A stretch of DNA of 64,000 bases from assembly GCA_051861445.1 (NCBI GenBank), contig JBHYCS010000022.1, positions 1-64,000 of the forward strand, read 5' to 3'. The DNA comes from Parasediminibacterium sp051861445. Its GTDB lineage: Bacteria > Bacteroidota > Bacteroidia > Chitinophagales > Chitinophagaceae. Shown here in pieces: positions 26,636-34,826 of the stretch (the first letter of the stretch is position 1; the number at the start of each line of letters is the position of its first letter). Both the position numbers and the translations under genes were made by a program. Below the pieces are notes generated by a model, which was not told the DNA's origin, made no database searches, and saw nothing but the letters and a program-made list of their open reading frames with translations.

Positions 26636-27688
26636 ATGGCATTTATATCTGCTAAACAAATTAAAAATCAATTAATCTACGATTTAATTGGCAAAGATTC
26701 ATACAGGGGCATCACTTTAAGCTATGCTTGGCTAGCCAATCAAACAGGGCATTTTGCATTGGGTTTTATTCCTGCATATATATTGTATTCCATCAATTGG
26801 TTTCAAGAATATTTCTCCAATGCATCATTTATGGCTGCCTGTATAATTAGTGCCGCTTGGATTGTTTTTGAAACGTATAATGTTGTAAAACCCATTATTG
26901 GTTTTACCTTTTTGGGCAACAAGAAAAAGCCGACTGTTTTTCCCATTCCCTGGAATAATATTGTTTATGATACTGCTACTGATTTGCTATTTTTTGCTTT
27001 AGGTGCTTTTGCAATGGCATGTGTGGCAACTCCTACTTACGTTTTCTCATGGATACTTTTTGGTTTTCTTGCTTTATGTTTAATTATTCCATCACGTTTT
27101 TGGTATGTCACTAAAATGTATCAACAAGCCGCAAATTATCCTTTTCAATTTCGGTTAAATCAATGGAATTTAGAAATTAGTGAGGCTAATAAAAAAACGG
27201 TTACACAATTTAAAGAACAAGATAACTTAAAAAATTTATTGATTATTGGGGCAAATAAAACAGGCAAAACTACTTTAGGTGTTGCATTGGCAAATGAGGC
27301 TTCTATCTTGCATCAATCTTGTATGTATACAACAGCAATTAAATTGTTTGAACAATTGTACGAAATTGCTTTAACCACTACCAATGAAGATGAAAATAAA
27401 ATGTGGAATTGGATGAATGCAGATATCTTGGTAATTGATGACATTCATCCATCAACGCCTAATAACTACGATTTAATTACACCAAATCAAGTAAAAAAAA
27501 TTATTGTAGAAACAGGAAAACAAGATGTAATTCAAAACATTTTTCTCTCAAAAAAAGTAATTTGGATTATTGGTTCATCTGTAGATTCTTACTCCAAAAT
27601 TGAAAAAGAATGGAAGCAACTATTAACTGAGTTTTTACAAATAAAAGAACATGAAATAGCAACAATCCATTTAATAAAAACGAGTTAA
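26636..27688 (+). CDS. Membrane-anchored P-loop ATPase of unknown function
   Basis: A 350-residue protein that I cannot place in a named family. The N-terminal half has four probable membrane helices (about residues 38-56, 63-80, 114-131 and 134-152). A cytoplasmic domain follows with Walker A 'GANKTGKTT' at 205-213 and Walker B 'ILVIDD' at 264-269. The final 'KKVIWIIGS' strand resembles sensor 1 of small AAA+/STAND ATPases such as IstB or DnaC. The Cys/Trp-rich middle and the membrane anchor are not typical of those families. It is divergent from an orphan ABC ATPase, and its TAA shares four bases (TTAA) with the stop of the PAS-LuxR regulator. Confidence 0.8.
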   Translation: MAFISAKQIKNQLIYDLIGKDSYRGITLSYAWLANQTGHFALGFIPAYILYSINWFQEYFSNASFMAACIISAAWIVFETYNVVKPIIGFTFLGNKKKPTVFPIPWNNIVYDTATDLLFFALGAFAMACVATPTYVFSWILFGFLALCLIIPSRFWYVTKMYQQAANYPFQFRLNQWNLEISEANKKTVTQFKEQDNLKNLLIIGANKTGKTTLGVALANEASILHQSCMYTTAIKLFEQLYEIALTTTNEDENKMWNWMNADILVIDDIHPSTPNNYDLITPNQVKKIIVETGKQDVIQNIFLSKKVIWIIGSSVDSYSKIEKEWKQLLTEFLQIKEHEIATIHLIKTS

Positions 27689-28425
27689 GGTAAAATATCA
27701 TTATCGTAAGCAAAACTTACCAAATGCGTTAAACTTTTTACTTCAAATCGCTTATACAAGGGTAAAATACGCTTTTCGATTGCTGATTTCGACACATTTA
27801 ATTGATGAGCAATTTCTTTAAAAGAGTATCCTTTAGAAACCAATGCCAACGCCTCTTTCTCTTTGTCAGAAATAGCATATCTATAAAAAAGTGTAGTGTT
27901 TAATTCTTCTTCAAATTCATTTTTTTCTGGTCCATAAGCAGCATAACGCATTATTTTACCAAACTTCAAATTTCTATTTACCTGAAATCTGCCAATGATA
28001 GATAATACGTTTCCGTCTTTACATTCAAAAATGCCCACTCTTGCTACAATGGGTACTTCTGATCCATCTTTATGAATTTTCTTTTGTTCAATCATAAATC
28101 CATATTTATCCAAATCTTTTTTCTTCTTATGAATAAACATTAAGGCTTTATCATTTACTTCATGTACAAATGGTGCAAAATCAGGTGCCGTCATCATTAC
28201 AATTTTCAGCATCGAAATTTCAGCGTCTTTGTACCCAACCACTTCTTCCCAACCTGATGCATAAATCATTTTCCCTTTTTCAAAAGAATAAACATATACT
28301 GCCTCTCCTGGAAATTTTTGAATCGTTTTATCGAGAAGAATAGCATCGCTGCTGGTTAAATCAGCTGGAATATCTGTAATAAATGATCTCGAATAAGTTC
28401 CAAATTGATTTGTTTTATCTACCAT
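27685..28425 (-). CDS. PAS-domain LuxR-type transcriptional regulator
   Basis: A 246-residue regulator. Residues of about 35-165 form a PAS-like sensor ('VYVYSFEKGKMIYASGWEE', 'KKIHKDGSEVPIVARV'), and residues of about 185-246 a GerE/LuxR helix-turn-helix ('ISDKEKEALALVSKGYSF', 'IAHQLNVSKSAIEKRI'). It lacks a receiver domain, so it is not a classical response regulator; signal input is probably small-molecule or redox binding by PAS. Its upstream region contains several perfect inverted repeats, suggesting autoregulation or control of the divergent lpxD side (inference). Bacteroidota encode many such PAS-LuxR proteins of unknown ligand. Confidence 0.85.
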   Translation of the reverse strand: MVDKTNQFGTYSRSFITDIPADLTSSDAILLDKTIQKFPGEAVYVYSFEKGKMIYASGWEEVVGYKDAEISMLKIVMMTAPDFAPFVHEVNDKALMFIHKKKKDLDKYGFMIEQKKIHKDGSEVPIVARVGIFECKDGNVLSIIGRFQVNRNLKFGKIMRYAAYGPEKNEFEEELNTTLFYRYAISDKEKEALALVSKGYSFKEIAHQLNVSKSAIEKRILPLYKRFEVKSLTHLVSFAYDNDILP

Positions 28426-28817
28426 ATTTAATCCTTTCTTTTAAAAAACTGCGTTTTTACACAGTTTTTTAAATTGTACAATGCCTATAATTTTATCACA
28501 AATTTAATAATTGACATTATTTCAATTTTAAAACGAAAACCGTTTTAAAGTCCAAATCTAGCAAACTTGTATTTAGTTTAAATATAGGTTGTTTAAACTA
28601 AATATGGGTTGTTTGTTTATCCGATTGCTACCTAAGCTTAAATATTTTAATTTATCAGTTTTTTTGCCGGGGGGTAAAAAACAACCAGAGCTCCAAAAGT
28701 CTCTGGTTTTATTTTTAAATGGAATTGTCATTTACAAAAGGAAACGTACAATTAATTGATTTTTATGTAGAAAATTGCTTATCTATACATTTTATTCAAA
28801 CAACAGATTTTACAGTC
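28426..28817. promoter_or_regulatory. Divergent intergenic region dense in inverted repeats
   Basis: These 392 bp separate the PAS-LuxR regulator from lpxD. They hold a 12-bp perfect inverted repeat at 28440-28473, a 6-bp one at 28506-28521, a 9-bp one at 28527-28549 (TTTAAAACG/CGTTTTAAA) and an 11-bp one at 28572-28602 (TTTAGTTTAAA/TTTAAACTAAA). A terminator-like hairpin lies at 28683-28708. The third and fourth repeats share a TTTAAA-type core. The segment AAATATrGGTTGTTT occurs twice, starting near 28580 and 28600. Likely roles are operator sites and untranslated leaders; no consensus promoter is convincing. Confidence 0.55.
28683..28714 (+). terminator. Terminator-like hairpin upstream of lpxD
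   Basis: An 8-bp stem AACCAGAG/CTCTGGTT with a 10-nt loop is followed on the plus strand by TTATTTTT. No plus-strand gene lies upstream within the divergent region, so it either ends an unannotated short RNA or attenuates lpxD. Confidence 0.6.
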
Positions 28818-29816
28818 ATGAAATCTTTTTCAATTGAAGATATCAACAACCACCTCAAAGGAACACTAATTGGCAATACTAATGAAAGTATTATTGGTCC
28901 AGAACAGTTAGAAAACGCACTTCAACACCATATATCATTTATCGGAAGCAAAAAATATCTACCTCTTTGGCAACAATCTAAAGCATGTGCAGCTATCGTA
29001 GGCAAAGATATAAACATTGAACCGGGTGAAAATAGAGCATTTATAAAAGTGCAGAATGCAGATATTGCAATGGCAGAAATTTTAGATTTATTTGCTCCAC
29101 CGAGTCCACATTTTAGTCAAACAATTCATCCTACCGCAAATATTGACACTACGGCAACCATTGGAAACAACACAAAAATTGGTGCAGGTTGTTTTATTGG
29201 TAAAGATGTAACAATCGGTAAGGATTGTACCATTTATCCAAACGTTTGCATTTTTGACAATGTTGTAATTGGTGATGGCACCACTATTTGGTCTGGAACG
29301 GTAATTAGAGAACGTTGTATAGTTGGCAAATACTGTATTATTCATCCTAATGTTACCATTGGTGCTGATGGATTTGGATTTAGACCAAGCCCTGATGGAA
29401 AAGGCTTATTAAAAATTCCACATATTGGTAATGTAATTATTGGTAATGCTGTAGAAATTGGAGCTTCTACCTGTATTGATAGAGGTAAGTTTAGTGCTAC
29501 TGTTGTTGGTGATGGATGTAAAATTGATAACCTAGTACAAATTGGACATAATAGCAAAATGGGAAGATGTTGCATAATGGCTGGCAGTAGTGGTTTAGCT
29601 GGTTCTGTAACATTAGGTGATGGTGTAATTATTGGAGGCGGAGCCTGTATATCGGATCATGTAACATTGGGTAATGGAGTAATGGTGGGTGGACAATCTG
29701 GTGTAATCAACAATTTTGGTGATGGGAAAAAAGTATTGGGTTATCCCGCAATCGACTCTAGAGATGCATTAAAACAATGGGTAATTTTAAGAAAATTGGT
29801 GAAAGAAAGTAAATAG
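28818..29816 (+). CDS. lpxD: UDP-3-O-acylglucosamine N-acyltransferase
   Basis: LpxD adds the N-linked hydroxyacyl chain from acyl-ACP in lipid A synthesis. From the ATG at 28818 the product is 332 residues and starts 'MKSFSIEDINNHLKGT', like the usual LpxD N-terminal domain. The ATG at 28719 would add 33 atypical residues and lies directly behind a terminator-like hairpin, so it is rejected. Residues of about 105-300 form a left-handed beta-helix of hexapeptide repeats ('IGNNTKIGAGCFIG', 'GADGFGF'), with the catalytic histidine in 'QIGHNSKMG'. The C-terminal helix ends 'WVILRKLVK'. It stands apart from other lipid A genes here. Confidence 0.92.
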   Translation: MKSFSIEDINNHLKGTLIGNTNESIIGPEQLENALQHHISFIGSKKYLPLWQQSKACAAIVGKDINIEPGENRAFIKVQNADIAMAEILDLFAPPSPHFSQTIHPTANIDTTATIGNNTKIGAGCFIGKDVTIGKDCTIYPNVCIFDNVVIGDGTTIWSGTVIRERCIVGKYCIIHPNVTIGADGFGFRPSPDGKGLLKIPHIGNVIIGNAVEIGASTCIDRGKFSATVVGDGCKIDNLVQIGHNSKMGRCCIMAGSSGLAGSVTLGDGVIIGGGACISDHVTLGNGVMVGGQSGVINNFGDGKKVLGYPAIDSRDALKQWVILRKLVKESK

Positions 29817-29817
29817 C

Positions 29818-30063
29818 ATGGAAAACAACAAAGACTTATCGCAAAAAAATAATCCATTACATGGTATTACACTTGAAAAACTATTGACTCAATTGGTAGA
29901 TGCAGTTGGTTGGGAAGAATTGGGCAAACAAATACCCATCAATTGTTTCAAGAGTAATCCATCTATAAAATCTAGCTTAACCTTTTTACGAAAAACACCA
30001 TGGGCAAGAACCAAGGTAGAATCATATTATTTATACGCAGTTAGAAAGAAAATTGTTCCATAA
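29818..30063 (+). CDS. VF530-family DNA-binding-like protein (DUF2132)
   Basis: An 81-residue protein beginning two bases after the lpxD stop. It has the family hallmarks 'NNPLHGITLEKLLTQLV', 'WEELGKQIPINCFKSNPSI' and 'SLTFLRKTPWARTKVE'. The fold is small and helical with a positively charged face, and the family is described as DNA-binding by structure, though its biological role is unknown. It is probably translated with lpxD. It ends adjacent to the stop codon of the convergent phosphodiester glycosidase gene. Confidence 0.9.
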   Translation: MENNKDLSQKNNPLHGITLEKLLTQLVDAVGWEELGKQIPINCFKSNPSIKSSLTFLRKTPWARTKVESYYLYAVRKKIVP

Positions 30064-31029
30064 TTATTTTGTTTGTTGAATCATAAATACAGCTGGCACA
30101 GGTCTTTGACCTTCTTTGTCAGAAACAGTTATGGTAGGTTTTCCATTTACAAGCATGCAACTGCTACCACCACCATCTAAATTGATAGCATTTACACAAC
30201 CTACATCTTTTAACAATTGAGCTTCTTGGGTTAATGTAACGCCATCAGCTATACCTTTTGCTCTACCTTGAATTACCATAATAATCAAAGTATTGTTGGC
30301 TGTATAACCTATTGCAGTTCTTGGATGTTTATCATCTATTGCTTTTCCTGAAAACATTCTTTCTTCATTGTTGGCAATTTCTATCATTCCATTATTTAAT
30401 AATCTTGGTCCACCGCCAACTGCTGTTTCCACTTTCCATTTTTTATATTGAATGGAAGAACCATTTGGCTGCAAAGCAATTTCATTTACATTGGGATTAC
30501 TTTTAAATCCTTTTGATTGTGTAGGACGTTCGAATGCATAGGGATATTTTTGCGACGAATCTGTATAAGCCCAAACGATAGATGCGTTTCGTTTTTTATC
30601 TATTCCCAATGCACTTCTTGTAACATAAAAAAAGCTACTGTCCTTTTTATTTGCAATGCTTTTTAAATTATGAGCTTTTATCAACCCATCTTTTACTACA
30701 ATATTTAAATTTTGATTGTACTTAAACTCAAAAAAAGTACAATTCACTACTACAATGGGTTGTTGATGTTGCGTATAATATTCAGAAGGTGTAAAACGTT
30801 TTCCATTTCCTAAAGCTGTAGTAAAGTCTAAATCTGTGTTTTTCAAATCAGCACTTACATAATAAGCAATATTTGGAGCTCCATTTAAACTATCATTTGT
30901 AAAATAGACATGCATTCCTGTTGGTAAAGGAGCATATAAACTATCTACATTTTTCCATTTAACTTGTGCAGAAACAATATTGAAAAAAATGATGCTTATG
31001 GTAAACAAACCAATAAAAATCTTTTGCAT
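30064..31029 (-). CDS. Phosphodiester glycosidase family protein (NAGPA-like)
   Basis: A 321-residue exported protein with a signal peptide ending at 'NIVSAQ'. The domain belongs to the NAGPA / DUF2233 group: 'VVVNCTFFEF', 'AVGGGPRLLNNG', 'HPRTAIGYTANNTLIIMVI', 'INLDGGGSSCMLVNGK' and a closing 'RPVPAVFMI'. The Asp-Gly-Gly-Gly-Ser segment is the conserved catalytic core. The mammalian homologue removes GlcNAc from GlcNAc-phosphate diesters; bacterial members are thought to act on envelope glycans or exopolysaccharide. The substrate here is unknown. It is transcribed alone, convergent to the VF530-type gene. Confidence 0.85.
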   Translation of the reverse strand: MQKIFIGLFTISIIFFNIVSAQVKWKNVDSLYAPLPTGMHVYFTNDSLNGAPNIAYYVSADLKNTDLDFTTALGNGKRFTPSEYYTQHQQPIVVVNCTFFEFKYNQNLNIVVKDGLIKAHNLKSIANKKDSSFFYVTRSALGIDKKRNASIVWAYTDSSQKYPYAFERPTQSKGFKSNPNVNEIALQPNGSSIQYKKWKVETAVGGGPRLLNNGMIEIANNEERMFSGKAIDDKHPRTAIGYTANNTLIIMVIQGRAKGIADGVTLTQEAQLLKDVGCVNAINLDGGGSSCMLVNGKPTITVSDKEGQRPVPAVFMIQQTK

Positions 31030-31196
31030 TTTGAAAAATTTATAAATTCATCTAGGTTATGAACGAAATGAAAATTAGATTTTATTATTTGATTAGGATG
31101 AAAAAGTAATTATTATTTGTGAAACTAAAATTTGCTGCTTTAATATATTAGTATTTGAGGGCGAATGTGGAAACATATTTTTGTTCATTTTCTCAC

Positions 31197-31222
31197 AAAA
31201 AAAGCAGCCCAATAGCTGCTTT
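31197..31222 (-). terminator. Intrinsic terminator after the HmuY-like gene
   Basis: An 8-bp stem AAAGCAGC/GCTGCTTT with a 6-nt loop; on the minus strand it is followed by a run of seven or more T. It lies 25 bp behind the stop of the HmuY-like gene. Confidence 0.8.
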
Positions 31223-31246
31223 CGTATATAAATAGAAGATAGTTTT

Positions 31247-31822
31247 TTAAAAATTTCTACCATTGCTTTGTAACGCAAATCTTATCTTGTATTTGATTTT
31301 AGTAGGACGAGTTGGAAACACTACTAAATCACCATTATCATTTGCAGGATCTGCACTAATTACCTCCATTTTTGCATACTTATTAGTTGCTGTTCTAATA
31401 ACAAATGTTCTACCAGCAGTAGGTGAAAACGTTCTATTAGCAGAATTATAGGTATACCATTGATCTCCTCTAATCGCTAAATTCGTTCTTGTTGTATCTA
31501 AAGAATAACCTGTTTCAGGAGCAGTAGTAACACTTTCAAAAGTATTGTTTACAATAATTACACCTGCATTGCCTGGCCCACTAGCACCACTATTGAAAAT
31601 AAACTTTTCGAAACGCATTCCAAAATCCCATTTTGTAGTGGCACTATCAGCGGTAGCTACTCTTGCATTGGTTTCGAAACTAAATAAATCATGTGATCCT
31701 ACACTAACACCAGACACTAAAAAATCTGTTGTAGCAATGGTTGCAGGAGTTGGTTTATCGTCTTTTTTACAACTTAACAAAGTAATCACTAACAAACTTG
31801 CACAAATAAATAGTTTTTTCAT
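31247..31822 (-). CDS. HmuY-like haem-binding lipoprotein
   Basis: A 191-residue lipoprotein with lipobox 'ITLLSC' (Cys18). The mature part matches the HmuY beta-fold: 'ATTKWDFGMRFEKFIFN', 'WYTYNSANRTFSPTAGRTF' and 'IRTATNKYAKMEVIS'. HmuY-family proteins are surface haem scavengers that deliver to a TonB-dependent receptor. The gene starts 4 bp after the receptor gene stop, an arrangement equivalent to hmuR-hmuY, although here the receptor comes first. Haem ligands cannot be assigned with confidence: HmuY of Porphyromonas uses two His, while others use Met. Iron- or haem-dependent control is expected but no operator was found. Confidence 0.85.
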   Translation of the reverse strand: MKKLFICASLLVITLLSCKKDDKPTPATIATTDFLVSGVSVGSHDLFSFETNARVATADSATTKWDFGMRFEKFIFNSGASGPGNAGVIIVNNTFESVTTAPETGYSLDTTRTNLAIRGDQWYTYNSANRTFSPTAGRTFVIRTATNKYAKMEVISADPANDNGDLVVFPTRPTKIKYKIRFALQSNGRNF

Positions 31823-31826
31823 GGTT

Positions 31827-33959
31827 TTATTTTTTGTTATATTTAAACGTATGTGTAATGGATGTAAAAAAGTTTACACCCGGTATATTGGGTAAATACT
31901 GTGCATTTACCGTATTTAAAATATTGTTTGCCCCTACTTGAAACAACCAAGTATCTTTTATTTTCTTAGATACAGTAGCATTTACGTGAACTACTGCATT
32001 GGCAAACTCATCATCTCTGTTGGCAAAACCATTACCATCTTTGTCTACAACACCCCATTTACTCCTATACATACCTCTAATGGAGGCCATCCAACCTTTT
32101 TTATTTTCATAAAACAATCGAATATTAGCCATGTGTTTACTTCTATTTAATAAGCCACTATATTCTTTTCTAGTTAACAAATAAGCAATACCTGTTTGTT
32201 CATTTCTGCCAAAAACAGTTCCATTGTTAACATTGTTCAACAACTGTTTATCGGCTGTTTCTAAATATTGGTATCCAACGGCTAAGCCAATATTAGACGA
32301 TAATTTGTATTGAATATTTCCCTCAATTCCTTGTGTGTAAGCTCTATTAATGTTTACATAACTAAACACAGAAGTTCCGTTTGCATTTGTTGCCACAGGA
32401 ATATAATTGATTAAATTATCAATATCGTTTCTAAACAGGTTTATGTCTGCTTGCAGATTTTTTTGATTCTTGAATTGTAATCCAATGTGCAAGCCTTGAG
32501 ATATTTCAGGTTTTAATGTGGTTATTTGATATGCTGCTGGTAAAATTTGGGCCACTAAGCCAATATTTTGTTGACGAATCATTTCTGCAATCGAAAATTC
32601 TGAAGCTCCGTATAAACTGTAACCATCACCTGCTGCATTTACAAAATTTAAGTACAGTTGTCTAAAATCTGGAGCTTTAAATCCATAACCAAACGAACTT
32701 GAAACACTAAAGTTTTGGTTGATGGTATATTTCATTGCGATTTTAGGACTGAATCTACTTTTAAAATCAGTATTATGATCGTATCTAACACCTGCAATAA
32801 CTCGTAATTTCTCTAATGCTTTCCATTCGTTTTGTACAAATGCATGATAAATATGTTGTTGCTTAATTTCTTTGTATCTAGTGGTATTTACCTCTTGCAA
32901 TGTATAACCACCACCAACTGTAAGCTGGTGATTTTTAATAGTAAAATCTGTTAGATTTTCAACTCTTAAAAATTCTTGAATAAAATTGTCGAAGTAATAT
33001 TTGCTATTGTTTACAATATTATTTAAATCTTGCTTATAAGCATATTTGCTATACAAAACACTCAACCTGCCTTTTATGTTTTTACTAAATTGATGTAATA
33101 CAACTGGATTAAGGGTATAATCGATATTTTTTGCACCACCACTTACATTAATTGCATTACTATTTACAGCATACTCACTTTTTTGCCAACTATTATAATA
33201 TCGATTATTAAAAATGAACTGAGTATTAGCGGTTAAGCGATACGTGTATTTTATCTGAGCCGTATAATTATGATATGCATCGGCTGTTTTTTCGGGAGAT
33301 TTTTTATCTAATTCATATCCATTACTTGCATTTCTATTGGCAAAATAATACAAGCTTTGTTTTTGATTGCTATAGTTGCCACTTGTAAAAATATCAGACG
33401 TAGCAAAAGAACCATATCTTACACCAATATTGGCTTGTTTACCTTGTAAAGGATCGGTTATTAAATTAATTACACCACCCATTGCTTCACTTCCATATAA
33501 ACTAGAAGAAGGACCTTTTACTATTTCAATTTTTTTAATATTACCAACAGCAAATCTCGACACATCCATTACTCCACCTTGTCTACCAATTAAAGGTTCT
33601 CCATCTAACAAAATCATGGTATAATCAGGTGCTAAGCCTTGCAATTGAACTCCATTTCCAAAAATTCCACCACCTACAGCATTACTTCCACTACCTGCTG
33701 TTAAAAACAAACCTGTTTGTTCTTGCAAAATATCATTTAACCTTAATGAAGCTGATTGTTGAATAATTTTTTGAGGAATAATGGTAACAGGAACAGCAAC
33801 ATTACTCAATTTACGTTCACTTCTTGTTGCGGTAACTACAGTTTCTTCTAAAACACCTTGTAAGGTATCTTTTTGTTGGGCAAAAGAATTTATTACACAA
33901 CCAATATGAATCAATAGAATATAGATACCTTTTTTCACGGTGCAAATGTGCATCTTCAA
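31827..33959 (-). CDS. TonB-dependent outer-membrane receptor, probable haem receptor
   Basis: A 710-residue outer-membrane receptor with a signal peptide ending at 'NSFAQQ', a TonB-box region 'ETVVTATRSERKL', a plug domain ('LNDILQEQTGLFL', 'LLDGEPLIGR', 'IEIVKGPSSSLYGSEAMGG') and a beta-barrel closing in the aromatic strand 'FFTSITHTFKYN'. There is no N-terminal carboxypeptidase-like domain, so it is not a SusC-type transporter. Pairing with the HmuY-like lipoprotein argues for haem, which is an inference. The ATG at 33953 is an alternative start. Its promoter lies in the 222 bp shared with the divergent bifunctional-nuclease-family gene. Confidence 0.88.
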   Translation of the reverse strand: MKMHICTVKKGIYILLIHIGCVINSFAQQKDTLQGVLEETVVTATRSERKLSNVAVPVTIIPQKIIQQSASLRLNDILQEQTGLFLTAGSGSNAVGGGIFGNGVQLQGLAPDYTMILLDGEPLIGRQGGVMDVSRFAVGNIKKIEIVKGPSSSLYGSEAMGGVINLITDPLQGKQANIGVRYGSFATSDIFTSGNYSNQKQSLYYFANRNASNGYELDKKSPEKTADAYHNYTAQIKYTYRLTANTQFIFNNRYYNSWQKSEYAVNSNAINVSGGAKNIDYTLNPVVLHQFSKNIKGRLSVLYSKYAYKQDLNNIVNNSKYYFDNFIQEFLRVENLTDFTIKNHQLTVGGGYTLQEVNTTRYKEIKQQHIYHAFVQNEWKALEKLRVIAGVRYDHNTDFKSRFSPKIAMKYTINQNFSVSSSFGYGFKAPDFRQLYLNFVNAAGDGYSLYGASEFSIAEMIRQQNIGLVAQILPAAYQITTLKPEISQGLHIGLQFKNQKNLQADINLFRNDIDNLINYIPVATNANGTSVFSYVNINRAYTQGIEGNIQYKLSSNIGLAVGYQYLETADKQLLNNVNNGTVFGRNEQTGIAYLLTRKEYSGLLNRSKHMANIRLFYENKKGWMASIRGMYRSKWGVVDKDGNGFANRDDEFANAVVHVNATVSKKIKDTWLFQVGANNILNTVNAQYLPNIPGVNFFTSITHTFKYNKK

Positions 33960-34181
33960 GTAAAAAGAATTGACACAGTATTGTCATAAAAAAACGTATA
34001 TCAAATAAATATTTGTCTGTGTGAAACAAAAAAATTGCTATCAAGAAATAACTTCAACAATCTTGCTATTTCTACAGTTCTTGTTTAATTCTATCAATAT
34101 GTTTCAATGGTTGCAATATCAATGTAATAACACCTTATTTTTGTTGTTCTAATTTACATACATCGAAATTTTGGCTTTGAT

Positions 34182-34775
34182 ATGAAGAAGATTGAATTGG
34201 AAATTGTGGCATTATCACACAGCATTACACAAACACATTCTTATGCTGTGGTTTTGGGAGAAGTAAATGGACTACGTCGTTTACCCATTGTTATTGGTGG
34301 ATTTGAAGCCCAAGCAATTGCCGTTGCTTTAGAACATATGCAACCAAGTAGGCCATTAACACATGATTTAATGAAAAATTTCATGAATGCTTTTAATGTA
34401 GAGCTACAAGAAATTATAATTAGCGATTTACAAGAAGGTATTTTTTATTCGAAATTGGTGTGTTTTACAGAACACGATACTGTAGAAATAGATAGTAGAA
34501 CTAGTGACGCTTTAGCTTTAGCAGTACGTTTTTCTTGTCCAATTTATACCTACGAACATATTTTAGAGAATGCAGGTATTTTAATGGATGATACTGGTGG
34601 AAAAAAGAAAAAAGGCGAAGCAGTTGGTGTTGAAGAAACAGGTGAAAACAGAGACAACCTTTCTACACTTTCTATTGAAGAATTACAAAGTTTATTGAAT
34701 GAGGTTTTAGAAAATGAAGATTATATACGAGCTATTGCAATTAGAGACGAAATTAATAAACGCAAAGAAGACTAA
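34182..34775 (+). CDS. Bifunctional nuclease family protein (DUF151) with UVR motif
   Basis: A 197-residue cytoplasmic protein. Residues of about 1-130 are the BFN/DUF151 domain: 'KKIELEIVALSHSITQTHSY', 'RRLPIVIGGFEAQAIA' and 'IDSRTSDALALAVRF'. A Gly/Lys-rich linker leads to a UvrB/UvrC interaction motif at about 165-197 ('LSIEELQSLLNEVLENEDY', 'AIRDEINKR'). The combination is usual in Bacteroidota. Plant and Mycobacterium homologues have DNase/RNase activity; the UVR motif suggests a link with nucleotide excision repair. ispE follows 51 nt downstream in the same direction. Confidence 0.88.
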   Translation: MKKIELEIVALSHSITQTHSYAVVLGEVNGLRRLPIVIGGFEAQAIAVALEHMQPSRPLTHDLMKNFMNAFNVELQEIIISDLQEGIFYSKLVCFTEHDTVEIDSRTSDALALAVRFSCPIYTYEHILENAGILMDDTGGKKKKGEAVGVEETGENRDNLSTLSIEELQSLLNEVLENEDYIRAIAIRDEINKRKED

Positions 34776-34826
34776 TATTATACCCATAAACTTATTGCTT
34801 AACGCCTCATTTAATCATTCTCTAAC

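Noticed and set aside
26636..27688. An IstB-type transposition helper
   Set aside because: The P-loop domain is vaguely similar, but the four membrane helices and the absence of a transposase nearby argue against it.
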